A DNA stretch of 64,000 nucleotides from Sphingorhabdus sp. EL138 (GCF_945890115.1 NZ_CAMDCK010000013.1:1-64000); one strand, 5' to 3'; numbered from the stretch's first letter, positions 17,469-27,972 are shown. Notes: a model not told the origin generated them from the sequence alone. A program made the numbers and translations.

Positions 17469-18230
17469 TTATGCGCTGCGTCGCACGGTGGCCGCGTATA
17501 AGGCGATTGCGGCAGCATTGGACACGTTCAGCGACTCCATCTGTGCGCTGATCGGCAATTTCGCTAATTGGTCGCAATGCTCCTCAATATTACGGCGCAT
17601 ACCGTCGCCTTCTGCGCCTAGAACCAATGCATTGCGTCCCGGTGTCAGCGCTTGATCCAGCGTGACCTCGGCATGGCCGGACAAGCCGATTCGCCAATAT
17701 CCCGCCTCGGCAATCTCCTCCAGCGCACGCGCCAGATTAACCACCCGCACCCATGGCGTAATTTCCAGTCCGCCCGACGCGGCTTTGGCCAATGCGCCCG
17801 ATTCGGGGGGCGCGTGCCGATCTTGCGTCACAACAGCCACCGCATCAAAGGCGGCCGCTGTTCGGAATATTGCACCGACATTGTGCGGATCGGTGACTTG
17901 GTCGAGAATCAGCAAGGGCCGGTTATCGTCATTCGGCAACGCAAGTGCATCGGTCAGCCAGACATCCTCCAGCGGCGCAACCTCAAGCACAAGACCTTGA
18001 TGCGGCGCATCTTTCGGCACGAAACGCGCCAGATCGTTCACCTCGGCATATTGCACTGTCAGGCCCTCAGGCACGACAATCTTGCCGATTTCCTCCCGCG
18101 TGCCCCATAAATTGATCAGGCGGCGTTCGGGATTGTCGAGCGCGGCATAGACAGCGTGCCGTCCGTAAAATTTGGGATTGCCGCTGGTAACGGCGGCGCC
18201 ACGGCGTCGATGGCTCTTATGTGAAGACAT
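17469..18230 (-). CDS. rlmB: 23S rRNA 2'-O-methyltransferase RlmB (SpoU family)
   Basis: 253-residue TrmH/SpoU methyltransferase, knotted SPOUT fold, methylating G2251 of 23S rRNA. An N-terminal substrate-binding domain (FYGRHAVYAALDNPERR) is followed by SPOUT motif 1 in DQVTDPHNVGAIFRTAAAF, motif 2 in ALVLGAEGDGMRRNIEE and motif 3 in LNVSNAAAIALYA. The start ATG at 18230 follows a short leader. The gene reads away from tRNA-Tyr. Confidence 0.92.
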   Translation of the reverse strand: MSSHKSHRRRGAAVTSGNPKFYGRHAVYAALDNPERRLINLWGTREEIGKIVVPEGLTVQYAEVNDLARFVPKDAPHQGLVLEVAPLEDVWLTDALALPNDDNRPLLILDQVTDPHNVGAIFRTAAAFDAVAVVTQDRHAPPESGALAKAASGGLEITPWVRVVNLARALEEIAEAGYWRIGLSGHAEVTLDQALTPGRNALVLGAEGDGMRRNIEEHCDQLAKLPISAQMESLNVSNAAAIALYAATVRRSA

Positions 18231-18373
18231 ATATGTACCTGTACATGAAAAAGAGAAGCTTCTGGTGCCCTTTCCCACTTGAGGCATTGACAGGCAAGGG
18301 CCGTTTCGCCATTGCGCTGCTTCTTCTGCGGGACCGGCCCTTATGCTTTGGCATATTGCCCCGACGAAGAAGT

Positions 18374-18459
18374 GGACAGGTGGCCGAGTGGTTAAAGGCA
18401 GCAGACTGTAAATCTGCCCGGTTTTCCGTACGCTGGTTCGAATCCAGCCCTGTCCACCA
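18374..18459 (+). tRNA. tRNA-Tyr (anticodon GTA)
   Basis: An 86-nt class II tRNA: acceptor GGACAGG/CCTGTCC, D-arm, anticodon stem GCAGA/TCTGC with loop CTGTAAA (anticodon GTA), a long variable arm, GGTTCGAATCC T-arm and an encoded CCA end. It marks the left edge of the accessory region and is a classic integration site. Confidence 0.97.
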
Positions 18460-18473
18460 ATTTTACCTATAAG

Positions 18474-18749
18474 TTATCGTTTTATAATAACTTTATTTCT
18501 TATTTTTGGCAAACCTCTTTTCCGTGTTAGCGATTCCGTTGTCCGCCATGCCTGCTTTATTTGCCTTTTCAGCGTGCGGGCAAACTCTCGATCTGTCTTG
18601 TGTCCGGTGATTGCGCGGCCCTCTTGATTGGTCACGCCAGACCCGGCCAAAATACGCGAAATCGCTTTGCGTAGGGCGTGGGCGCTGCACTCTCTTGGCA
18701 ATCCAGCTTCGTCAATGCGGCGGCGAATCCAGTTGCAAAATCTAGTCAT
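18474..18749 (-). pseudogene. Tyrosine integrase remnant, frameshifted at the catalytic Tyr
   Basis: C-terminal fragment of a phage-type tyrosine recombinase, 15 bp beyond tRNA-Tyr. It keeps box II residues: HALRKAISRILAGSG (H-x-x-R) and the ITGHKTDREFAR motif just before the nucleophile. At about 18584 one base appears lost. Adding a T would read R-Y-A-E-K-A-N-K in the neighbouring frame, which then continues GMADNGIANTEKRFAKNKK. So the lesion both removes the catalytic Tyr codon and shifts the frame. The N-terminal two thirds are absent, so it is inactive. Confidence 0.85.
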
Positions 18750-19044
18750 GCGTGTCCCGCCCTCTGGCTATAGCATGGCCGAAATTGGACCGAAAGCAGA
18801 CTGTCTGCTTTGAAGCCCAGATGTTCGATTATCAAAACAGACTTATTTGATGCTCAGGCTCATTACTGCCGTGATACCGTCCCAGTCCACGAATTCATAA
18901 TTCTGCGTTTCAAGAACGCTATCGCTGCCTACTCACCTCGACTTTGCAGCAGGGGAATTTGTTATAACGGTGCATGGGATCAATTCATGAACGGCTTGGA
19001 TGCAACCATTAGGCCTAGCATCGCTCTTGGCTAGACCAGAAAAG
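18750..19044. other. Intergenic region, island interior
   Basis: No convincing gene was found between the integrase remnant and the MreB-like gene. A short segment at 18881-18895 resembles the last 15 bases around the tRNA-Tyr 3' end (13 of 15 identical), perhaps a decayed attachment repeat. This is weak evidence. Confidence 0.4.
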
Positions 19045-20360
<1,316 letters not shown>

Positions 20361-20528
20361 CTGTTAGACATCTTGAACAAATAGGACATTAACTGTCGCT
20401 AACGCGGCACCACCCGCTTTTATTTCGCCGGTTGTAGTGGATTTATCTGTAAACAAGCGGCGCAGCGCCGTAAGGCGGCTAAGCAGTGCGCAGATGTGCT
20501 TGATCAACAAAAACATTGCGTTAACGGA
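20361..20528. other. Gap between coiled-coil and membrane-protein genes
   Basis: A 168-bp spacer between two genes of the same direction. No gene or clear hairpin terminator is seen, so read-through is possible, as is an internal promoter. Confidence 0.4.
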
Positions 20529-21896
20529 TCATGCTTTGCGCACGGTTACGCTGCGCTGCGCTGCCTCTAGCTGGCTGGCGAGGAAAGCCGTTTGGTTGCG
20601 CTGCGCTGTCAGTTCCTTCTCAAGTTCAAAGACTTTAAGGCCCAAGCTCTCGATCGTGTCTTGCGCGCTGTCGCGCTCCTGCTCAGATTGACTAACCAGT
20701 CGCGCGACTTGGTCATCCCGCTCTTTTATACCAGCCTCTCGCTCCTCTAGCAATTGCGTCATGGCTTCCAGTCGGGCGGTGATTGTTGCCCGCGACTGCT
20801 CCGTCTGAACCTTGGCCTCAATCGTGGTTTCTAGCTTCGCATTCAGTCGCCCGATGCTGGCCTCGAGCCGCCCAGCCTTAATATTTGACTGTTTTGCCAA
20901 ATCGTCCAGATGTCGAACCTGCAATGCGAGCCGTTCATTTTCTGCAGCGGCTTCGCCATTAACCTCCTCAAGCGTCCGCAGTCTAGATCCAGCGTTATCA
21001 AGCTCCGATTTAAGTTGGTTAATTGTTGAGTCCCGATTTTTTTTATCGTGCTGACCTTCCTCAAACAAACGAGTCATTTCGGTGCGAGCATGTGTTGCCT
21101 CTTGCTCTTTTTGCTGACTGTAAAGAACAGCAGATTGTTTTTCTTGATAAATGAGATCGTATTTATCGTTGGCAGCAATTATCTCGTCGGACTTTTTCTG
21201 AAGGCTATTCTCTAACGCGTCACACTGATTGGAAAAGAGCAATATTTTGCCATTTGCATCGTTATATTTAGCAGTCAGATCTGCAATCTTCAGGGTATAG
21301 TTTCCCACCGTCTCTTGAAGAGAAGAGACTTGGATCTGAAGGCTTTCTGACTCCTCATTCGCTACGGCAAGTTGGCTTACATAACGATCAAGTTGATCCT
21401 CAGTCTCGCGCTTGGCGACACCGAGCAAATGGTGCCGATGCTCCAAAGCTTCAAGGCCTGTCCGCGTCAGCTCATATTTGCGACGTACGTCTTCGACTTC
21501 TGCCTGCAACGGAACAAGCGCTGCGTGCGTCACTTTATACTGCTCCGACTTTTCAGCAAGCTGCTGCTGGAACTGGTCGCGTTCTTGCCGAATAGCCGAA
21601 TTTGTAAGAGCGAGTTTGCGATGCTCCTCAAAGCTCTTTGCTAGGTCAACCCTTAGGACGAGAATCTGCTCGACAAGGGCTTGGATACCAATCAGCCCTT
21701 GATGAACGGTACCGATGGTGGACTCAATTGATTGCTTGCTCTCACCTAGGCTCCCGAACGCCGCCAGATCGTTCGCATAAACCGAATCCTTGTCTCGAAG
21801 CTTGCTCGGGTCACCTTCTGCCGAAGAAATAGCCATTGCATCAGAGGGGGAGTTTGCCGAACCGCGGCGCGAGAAAAGACTCAATATGGTAGCCAT
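20529..21896 (-). CDS. Long coiled-coil protein, crescentin-like candidate
   Basis: 455-residue protein. A basic head (ATILSLFSRRGS), a Ser/Ala-rich linker to about residue 60, then near-continuous heptad-type helix rich in Glu, Gln, Leu, Ala and Arg to the C-terminus, with no signal peptide and no membrane span. Size and head-rod layout match Caulobacter crescentin (about 457 residues), the intermediate-filament-like protein that curves cells and works with MreB. The segment SFEEHRKLAL near residue 90 resembles the equivalent rod region as I recall it. A generic coiled-coil protein is the alternative. The start is ATG 21896 with AGGAT upstream; it lies inside the dead receptor frame before it. 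Confidence 0.7.
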   Translation of the reverse strand: MATILSLFSRRGSANSPSDAMAISSAEGDPSKLRDKDSVYANDLAAFGSLGESKQSIESTIGTVHQGLIGIQALVEQILVLRVDLAKSFEEHRKLALTNSAIRQERDQFQQQLAEKSEQYKVTHAALVPLQAEVEDVRRKYELTRTGLEALEHRHHLLGVAKRETEDQLDRYVSQLAVANEESESLQIQVSSLQETVGNYTLKIADLTAKYNDANGKILLFSNQCDALENSLQKKSDEIIAANDKYDLIYQEKQSAVLYSQQKEQEATHARTEMTRLFEEGQHDKKNRDSTINQLKSELDNAGSRLRTLEEVNGEAAAENERLALQVRHLDDLAKQSNIKAGRLEASIGRLNAKLETTIEAKVQTEQSRATITARLEAMTQLLEEREAGIKERDDQVARLVSQSEQERDSAQDTIESLGLKVFELEKELTAQRNQTAFLASQLEAAQRSVTVRKA

Positions 21897-21941
21897 CAAG
21901 ATATCCTACAAAAACTGTGTACAGTGAAAATGTCGCAAGGA

Positions 21942-22447
21942 TCAAAAAGGCGGAGAGTTCTTAGCGCACCAGACCTCAGCTGCAACCGGAGTGTCATCAA
22001 CATACGACACACAGAAATGCGCGCGGCTTGGCAGGCGGAGCCAGAGCCAGACGTAATGCCTCGAACAACGATATCGGGTTTGTTCCCGCTCTGCTCTTGG
22101 ATGTTGAGCCCGGAAACATAGTTTGAGAGCTTATCAAGGCCATCAACGACAATTTCGCCCAAACGTATTCCAATAACCGCGGCAATCGTTAACGTCACAT
22201 CAATATGCAGTTTTTCGGTTTTTTGGGCTGTAACGATATTTTCTTTTTCTCTCGACACCTCATCTACCGCCACATGTTGGGCAACGGTGGAAATGCTTGG
22301 CGTTGAGGACAAAAAAATAGAAATCAATGACAAAATGCCCCTGAAAACGATATAAGCATGAACGATTTTTGTTAATTCACTTCTATGGCGGTTTAGGGAC
22401 TCTAAGATGTAAATTGATGTAAAATAGATGACAAATTTATGACTCAT
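21942..22447 (-). pseudogene. TonB-dependent receptor plug remnant, frameshifted
   Basis: The frame starting at 22447 encodes an aberrant leader, then ENIVTAQKTEKLHIDVTLTI, VDGLDKLSNYVSGLNI and KPDIVVRGITSGSG, which are clear plug-domain motifs of a TonB-dependent receptor. After AARISV the homologous frame moves to YVDDTPVAAEVW in another phase and stops at 21942-21944. Everything beyond, including the barrel, is missing. It is a relic, not a functional transporter, cut by whatever placed the coiled-coil gene here. Confidence 0.8.
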
Positions 22448-23049
22448 TAGGTCGCCAACAAGTGAAGATTTAGCAGTGGTTTAAAGCACCAAATATTGAG
22501 ATGCTTGTCCGGAGTCAGAGCATTTGAAGCTGTTTTAGGGAAATTTAATGCTTCTGGTACAGCGCAGCATTTCTCTGCTTTAGACCCAACTCCCTGTCTA
22601 CAAGGAGGCGCTGGCGCAAGGCAGAATCGGCAGCTTTTGGGCCGGTTCCGGAATGACTGTTTTAAGACGGCGACGGCAAAATAGCTGCCGCTCGACTGAT
22701 GCTTGGCATCGTCAGAAAAGGGCGGCGAATGAAAACTTTCGGGATTGTAGTCATCTCTCTGCCGTTAAGAGACTTGGCCCTAGCCAGCAATAGGTAAGCA
22801 GAACACGCCATCTGGTTCGACCTTAGCAACGGCAATCATAGCTCCTTTGAAGAAAATTGGATTGGTGCATCAATATACGCGAAGTTGAGCGAGCTTGAGC
22901 GGAGAGCAGCCTAAACATATCGTCGCTGGGCGTCTTCAAATTGAAATATTAAAGACGCCCAGCTTCATCAGAAAGTCGCTAGGCTTTAACGAGTGTTCAC
23001 TAGACGCCCCATCGTCGGTCTATTTCGTTCGATTCAATAGGGGCTTTTA
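22448..23049. other. 602-bp gap with a strong hairpin before the receptor gene
   Basis: No gene is supported here. A perfect 12-bp inverted repeat (GCTGGGCGTCTT at 22925-22936 and AAGACGCCCAGC at 22952-22963, 15-nt loop) lies 87 bp upstream of the receptor start. It could be a leftward or rightward terminator or a leader structure. The rest shows no recognisable feature. Confidence 0.55.
22925..22963. terminator. Perfect 12-bp stem-loop
   Basis: A 12-bp perfect stem with a 15-nt AT-rich loop and no long T run on either side. It sits between the decayed receptor and the intact one, in the likely 5' leader or promoter region of the latter. Confidence 0.5.
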
Positions 23050-25866
23050 ATGAAACTGAAACTGTCTGCGCGCGGCGTTGCCGCTCTTCGCCTTGCTCTT
23101 CTGGTCAGCGTAGCTGGCACGCCCGCTATGGCGCAGGAAATCGATGGTGCCGAACAAGCCACGGCTGTAAATGCGCGCGACCGCGCCGGCGAAACGACAA
23201 CCGGTGAAGACGGCGAAATCGTTGTTTTAGGTGAGCGCCCGATCCGCGAATCTGAGCGCGCCGCGTTATTGGTGCAGAAGAACAGCGAGCAGCTAGTCAG
23301 CGTGCTGTCGGCCGACTCCGTGGGTCGTCTACCTGACCAGAACATCGCACAGGCCGTTAGCCGCCTTCCCGGCGTAGCCGTGCAGCGCGACCAGGGCCAG
23401 GCCCGCTACATCAACCTGCGTGGTTCGCCGCTGAACTGGACGACGCTCAGCTTCGACGGCATCAACGTCATCTCGCCAGAAGGCCGTGATGCGCGTTTTG
23501 ACTCCATTCCGTCGGCCATCGCGTCGCAGGTGATCGTGCGCAAGGCCGTTACGCCGGACATGACCGCTGAAACCATCGCTGGTAACGTCAACGTCGTCAC
23601 CCGTTCGGCCTTTGACTATAAGGGCCTGCATCTCGCAGGTCGCGGCGGCATCGGCTATGTCGATCTGGGCGGCGGCAAGGAATATGAAGGCAGCGGCGTG
23701 ATTTCGGATCGCTGGGAAACTGGCATCGGTGAAATCGGCGCGGTGATCTCCGGCAGCTATTATCAGCGCACCATGGCCACCGACAATTTCGAAACCGATT
23801 TCGAAACGGTTAGCCGCGACCTGCGCCCCGTCGGTTCAAACGAAGATACTAACGGCCTGATCAACGTTGGCGGTTCCAACCGCCGCGTGTGGGCGCGTGA
23901 AACCGAGAACAAAGAATATCGCCTGACACGCAAGAACTACAGCATGTCCGGCAAGCTGGAATGGGCACCGGACAGCGACAATAAGCTCTTCGTGACCTCC
24001 ATCTACTCGGCGTTCACCGACGATGAGCTGCGCAACAATTACATCTTCGACATGGACGACCAAGAAAGTCGCACCCCCAACGCCACCACGGCGTGCACCA
24101 GCAGCGTGCTGTCCCCCAACACCACCGGCTATGCCGATGCCTGCGTGAACACCCCGTTGAAGGGCACGGTCTATGGCGTCGATCTGAATGCCAACCTGCT
24201 TAGCCGTGAATTTCTGCAATCGGTGTTCATCAACACCATCGGCGGTGATCACACTGCCGACCTATGGACCATCAGCTGGCGCGGCAACTATACAAAGTCC
24301 AAGGATGACCGCACAGCGCCAGCGCAGCTGAACTATGACAGCCCCGGTTTCGGCACCAACGGCGCAACTGCCAATCAGCGTCTGACCGTGGCCTATGACC
24401 TCACCGATCCCCAGTTGGCCAAGGTCGAGCTGTATCGCACCCTGCGTGCTACCAATGGCACGCTGTCTCGCGGTGACCGGGTGACCAGCGTCGTCGATTT
24501 CACCCAGCCGCTCAGCCGCATCCGTGGCCTGAAGGCGGTGGACACCACCGAAGCCTATACTGGCCGCATTGATGTCACCCGTGAAACCGAGATGCTCGGC
24601 GGCACCAAGTTCAGCTTCGGCCTGCAATATGACAATCGCGTCAAGGAAACCGATGACCGTCTGCTCGATGTAAGCGCCAGTACAGTGGTGAATGGCCAGA
24701 ATCTGTTCACCCTTGCCGGTGTGCCGACCACGCCGCAGGCGGTTAGCATTTCGGACAAGTTCAAGGGCCAGTTGCCAATGGGCTACACCTTCCCATATCA
24801 CAGCAAGGATGCCATCATCGACGTGGTAAAGAAGGTGGAGCCTTACGCAAACTACAACGCTGTCACCGCCAACTACTACAAGGTGCAGGAGAAGGTCTGG
24901 TCCGGTTATGCCATGGGCGTGACCCAGATGGATTGGGGCAGCATCGTTTACGGTGCCCGTATCGAGAAAGTGGACAATGTCTCCTCGGCGTTCGCGCAAA
25001 CCGGGCTAGTCACTGTCGACAGCAGCTTCACCGAGGTCTATCCCAGCTTGCACTTCAACTGGACGCCCAGTGACGACATGAAGGTGCGTTTGTCCTTCAA
25101 CACCGGTGCGGCTCGCGCGGATTATGATGTGCTGCGCCCCAACTTCACCTTTAACGATGCCAACCTGACCGTGTCGGGCGGCAACCCCGATGCGCGCCCG
25201 GAAAAGACCAAGGGTGTTGACCTGTATTGGGAATATTATCCGCAGCGCGGCGGCTTCATGATGGTTGGCGCTTATTACAAGGATGTCAGCGACGTGTTGT
25301 TCGGCGCGACCCGTCAGTTCGGTTCGGACATCCTGAATTCGAACGGCATCAACCGCTCGGATTATGTGTTCTCCACCACGCTGAACGGCGGCAAGGGCAA
25401 GGTCTATGGCGTTGAAGGCGCCCTGCAATTGCAGCTGGACAATTTCCTGAGCGAGGATAGCTGGATCGGCGGCTTCGGCATCCAGACCAACGCTTCGGTG
25501 AACCGCAGCGAAGCCATCACCCCAGATGGTGACAAGGTGCGCTTCCCCGGCACGTCGGATTTTGTGTGGAACGTCGGACCATATTACGAGAAGTACGGCT
25601 TCTCGGCGCGTGTGTCCTATCAGCTGCGTTCCAGCTGGATCGATGGCCTAGGCGAGCCAGCGGTGGGCGGTGACTTCTATTGGGCGGCCGATGGCGAGCT
25701 TGATGTGTCGGCGCGTTACGCCATCACGAAGAATATCGAAGTCTATGCCGACTTGTCGAACCTGCTAAATGGCCCCGGCCGTCGCTTTGTTGGCACCGAT
25801 GCCCGCACGATTGAGCGCGAAACTTTCGGTCGGCGTTACACTGGTGGCTTCCGCGTAACGTTTTGA
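23050..25866 (+). CDS. TonB-dependent receptor
   Basis: 938-residue outer membrane receptor. The signal peptide ends at GTPAMAQ (about residue 29). The plug domain has VQKNSEQLVSVLSADSVGRL, then LPDQNIAQAVSRLPGVAV and INLRGSPLNWT. A 22-strand barrel follows and ends RRYTGGFRVTF with the terminal aromatic residue needed for BAM insertion. It imports a ligand using TonB-ExbBD energy; the ligand is not predictable from motifs. It is followed after 58 bp by a secreted PHP-type hydrolase, suggesting that substrate is cleaved or released by that enzyme. Codon use looks GC-richer than the 19-22 kb region. Confidence 0.92.
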   Translation: MKLKLSARGVAALRLALLVSVAGTPAMAQEIDGAEQATAVNARDRAGETTTGEDGEIVVLGERPIRESERAALLVQKNSEQLVSVLSADSVGRLPDQNIAQAVSRLPGVAVQRDQGQARYINLRGSPLNWTTLSFDGINVISPEGRDARFDSIPSAIASQVIVRKAVTPDMTAETIAGNVNVVTRSAFDYKGLHLAGRGGIGYVDLGGGKEYEGSGVISDRWETGIGEIGAVISGSYYQRTMATDNFETDFETVSRDLRPVGSNEDTNGLINVGGSNRRVWARETENKEYRLTRKNYSMSGKLEWAPDSDNKLFVTSIYSAFTDDELRNNYIFDMDDQESRTPNATTACTSSVLSPNTTGYADACVNTPLKGTVYGVDLNANLLSREFLQSVFINTIGGDHTADLWTISWRGNYTKSKDDRTAPAQLNYDSPGFGTNGATANQRLTVAYDLTDPQLAKVELYRTLRATNGTLSRGDRVTSVVDFTQPLSRIRGLKAVDTTEAYTGRIDVTRETEMLGGTKFSFGLQYDNRVKETDDRLLDVSASTVVNGQNLFTLAGVPTTPQAVSISDKFKGQLPMGYTFPYHSKDAIIDVVKKVEPYANYNAVTANYYKVQEKVWSGYAMGVTQMDWGSIVYGARIEKVDNVSSAFAQTGLVTVDSSFTEVYPSLHFNWTPSDDMKVRLSFNTGAARADYDVLRPNFTFNDANLTVSGGNPDARPEKTKGVDLYWEYYPQRGGFMMVGAYYKDVSDVLFGATRQFGSDILNSNGINRSDYVFSTTLNGGKGKVYGVEGALQLQLDNFLSEDSWIGGFGIQTNASVNRSEAITPDGDKVRFPGTSDFVWNVGPYYEKYGFSARVSYQLRSSWIDGLGEPAVGGDFYWAADGELDVSARYAITKNIEVYADLSNLLNGPGRRFVGTDARTIERETFGRRYTGGFRVTF

Positions 25867-25876
25867 TGATAACACA

Positions 25877-25905
25877 GCCCGCTGCGGCACATTGCTGCAG
25901 CGGGC
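25877..25905 (+). terminator. Hairpin between receptor and hydrolase genes
   Basis: GCCCGCTGC (25877-25885) and GCAGCGGGC (25897-25905) form a perfect 9-bp GC-rich stem just after the receptor stop. No T run follows, so it is more likely a partial attenuator or an mRNA-stabilising element than a full terminator. Confidence 0.55.
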
Positions 25906-25924
25906 ACCCAAATGGAGCGGTACC

Positions 25925-27421
25925 ATGCGCCTAATCACTCTGGCGGCATGGACCGCTTTTTGCGTTTCCCCCGTCCTCGCCCATGATGGTCACGGGGGCC
26001 TCGTCGAGCACGACAAGAATACGTCCACCGCCGGTGCCGTGCCCGCCAAGGGCCGACTGTGGTTGCCCGGCGACCATCACATTCACAGTGAATTTAGCGC
26101 CGATTACGAACCCAATCCGGCTAGTCCGCAGACGGCACCGACCCCGCTGCTCGGCAAGGATGGGCGCTATTCGATCGCTCGTAATGCAGAGATGGCGCGC
26201 CGTTTTGGCTTAGGCTGGATGGTGAGCACCGATCACGGCGGGCCCAATCACAGCAAGCTGAATTACGAACAGGCCTGGCCCGAAGTCGACAAAGCGCGCG
26301 CCGCTGTGCCGGAAATGTTGATCTTTTATGGCATGGAGTTTGACACGCCGGCCGGCGATCATTCGAGCTTAATCATCCCTTTCACTGGTGATGAACGCGC
26401 GCAGTTGCGTGCCATTGAATCCGGCTTTTCTAAGCGCGACCCATGGCCGGTAGACAAAGCCTGGGACAGCGAAGGCCGCATGATTGACGCGCTGAAACTG
26501 ATGCGCGACCAAAAGGTGCCGCCGGTGCTGATTGCCAATCACCCGAGCCGCTCCGCCACCGCGCCCTTTGCGTGGGGCCTTTATACCCCTGCGGAGTTCC
26601 GTAACTGGAATGATACCGCGCCCATGATATCGGTAGGCATGGAAGGTGCGCCCGGTCATCAGGCTGCTGCAATCAATACCGATGGCAGTATCGATGCAAC
26701 CGGCGCGCGTGGAGGCTATCGTAATGCACCCACGCTCGGCGGATTTGACCAAATGACTGCACAACTCGGCGGGTTCTGGGACTCGATACTTGGCGAAGGG
26801 CGGCGGTGGTGGATCACTGCTACTTCAGATTCACATTCCCATTGGCGCGACGGTGGAAGCGATTTTTGGCCGGGCGAATATTCAAAGACCTACGTCCATG
26901 CCCGCAGAGAACATCGTGATGTGCTTGACGGCGTGCGAAATGGCCGCATGTTTGTCACCACTGGTGATCTTATAAGCGAATTGGATGTCACTGTTACAGC
27001 ACTTGGCGGCCGGAAGACGGCCAATATGGGTGGAGCAATTTTGGTCAAGACCGGCGACGATGTGGCAATTGTGATGCGTTTGCGCGATCCGTCCGGCGCT
27101 AACCATGGTGGGTACATGCCTGAGGTGGCACGGGTCGATCTCATCATAGGTGATGTAACTGGACCAGTTACCGATCGTTCGGCAGACGTTAACCCAAGCA
27201 CGCGTGTGGAAAAGCGTTTTGCTGCTAGCGATTGGACGCGATCAGGCGAAGTGCTTACGATGCGCCACACGCTCCGTAATGTGCAGGATCCATTTTATGT
27301 CAGAGTTCGCGGCACCAACACCAGCCAAATTGAACCAACAGCAGATGCCAAAGGCGAAAATCCATGGGAAGATCTGTGGTTTTATAGCAACCCTATATTT
27401 GTGAAATTAGCCAGACCCTAG
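25925..27421 (+). CDS. Secreted PHP-domain metallohydrolase (CehA/McbA-like)
   Basis: 498-residue protein with a signal peptide (MRLITLAAWTAFCVSPVLA) and a His-rich mature start. Metal motifs of the PHP fold are visible: GDHHIHSEFSAD, STDHGG, GMEFDTP, IANHPSR and TSDSHSHWRDGG. The CehA/McbA family includes carbaryl hydrolase and phosphoesterase-like enzymes; the true substrate is unknown. A C-terminal beta-rich domain (residues about 360-498) follows. The start ATG at 25925 has GGAG just upstream. It probably works in the periplasm with the adjacent receptor. Confidence 0.82.
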   Translation: MRLITLAAWTAFCVSPVLAHDGHGGLVEHDKNTSTAGAVPAKGRLWLPGDHHIHSEFSADYEPNPASPQTAPTPLLGKDGRYSIARNAEMARRFGLGWMVSTDHGGPNHSKLNYEQAWPEVDKARAAVPEMLIFYGMEFDTPAGDHSSLIIPFTGDERAQLRAIESGFSKRDPWPVDKAWDSEGRMIDALKLMRDQKVPPVLIANHPSRSATAPFAWGLYTPAEFRNWNDTAPMISVGMEGAPGHQAAAINTDGSIDATGARGGYRNAPTLGGFDQMTAQLGGFWDSILGEGRRWWITATSDSHSHWRDGGSDFWPGEYSKTYVHARREHRDVLDGVRNGRMFVTTGDLISELDVTVTALGGRKTANMGGAILVKTGDDVAIVMRLRDPSGANHGGYMPEVARVDLIIGDVTGPVTDRSADVNPSTRVEKRFAASDWTRSGEVLTMRHTLRNVQDPFYVRVRGTNTSQIEPTADAKGENPWEDLWFYSNPIFVKLARP

Positions 27422-27636
27422 CAAGTTCTTAAGTTTGCGCCTGAGCGCAGATGGAAGCAAAGCGCCATATCCAAGATTGGTATAACACATAGCTGAAGCG
27501 ATCGCCGCCCATTTTTGGTGACAGTGTACCGCAGGCCATATATCTACAAATAGACGCATAACAGAAGGCCAACACCCACTTGACCAGAGAGGCTTGATAT
27601 GATATTTCCATAATTCTCAAAACATAGGAATTAAAC

Positions 27637-27972
27637 ATGGCAAGACACACTTGGGCGGTCGAGGCGCTAAGTGCGCTGGCCCATGAGACCCGCCTTCGCG
27701 TGTTTCGGCTGCTGGTGCAGGCGGGTGCGGAGGGCATGACTGCGGGCGCGATCGCCGCTGCGGTCGATGTGCCTGCGTCAACCATGTCACACCATATCGC
27801 CACCTTGGAGCGGGCAGGGCTCGCGCAGTCCGAGCGCGAGAGCCGGATGATCCATTACCGCGCCGAATATGATGGCATGCGCCGACTCCTCTCGTTCCTG
27901 ATCGAAGACTGCTGTCAGCAACGGCCGGAGATGTGCGCCGACCTGGTCAGCGCGCTGGCCTGCAAGCCTTGA
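27637..27972 (+). CDS. arsR: ArsR-family transcriptional regulator
   Basis: 111-residue winged-helix repressor: LSALAHETRLRVFRLLVQAG, VPASTMSHHIATLERAGL recognition helix, and a C-terminal EDCCQQRPEMC cluster able to bind As(III) in the manner of related ArsR proteins. The 5' leader holds AATTC and GAATT arms 11 bp apart (27612-27632), a possible operator overlapping the RBS. It is followed by a short possible arsC relic, consistent with a former ars operon. Confidence 0.88.
   Translation: MARHTWAVEALSALAHETRLRVFRLLVQAGAEGMTAGAIAAAVDVPASTMSHHIATLERAGLAQSERESRMIHYRAEYDGMRRLLSFLIEDCCQQRPEMCADLVSALACKP

Noticed and set aside
20437-20691. 84-codon plus-strand frame at the end of the coiled-coil gene
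   Set aside because: Antisense to the coiled-coil protein, with biased composition mirroring it.
22496-22684. 62-codon frame in the gap before the receptor
   Set aside because: No family, no RBS and no coupling to neighbours; not enough support.
24262-24999. 245-codon minus-strand frame within the TonB receptor
   Set aside because: Shadow of a well-supported receptor gene on the plus strand.
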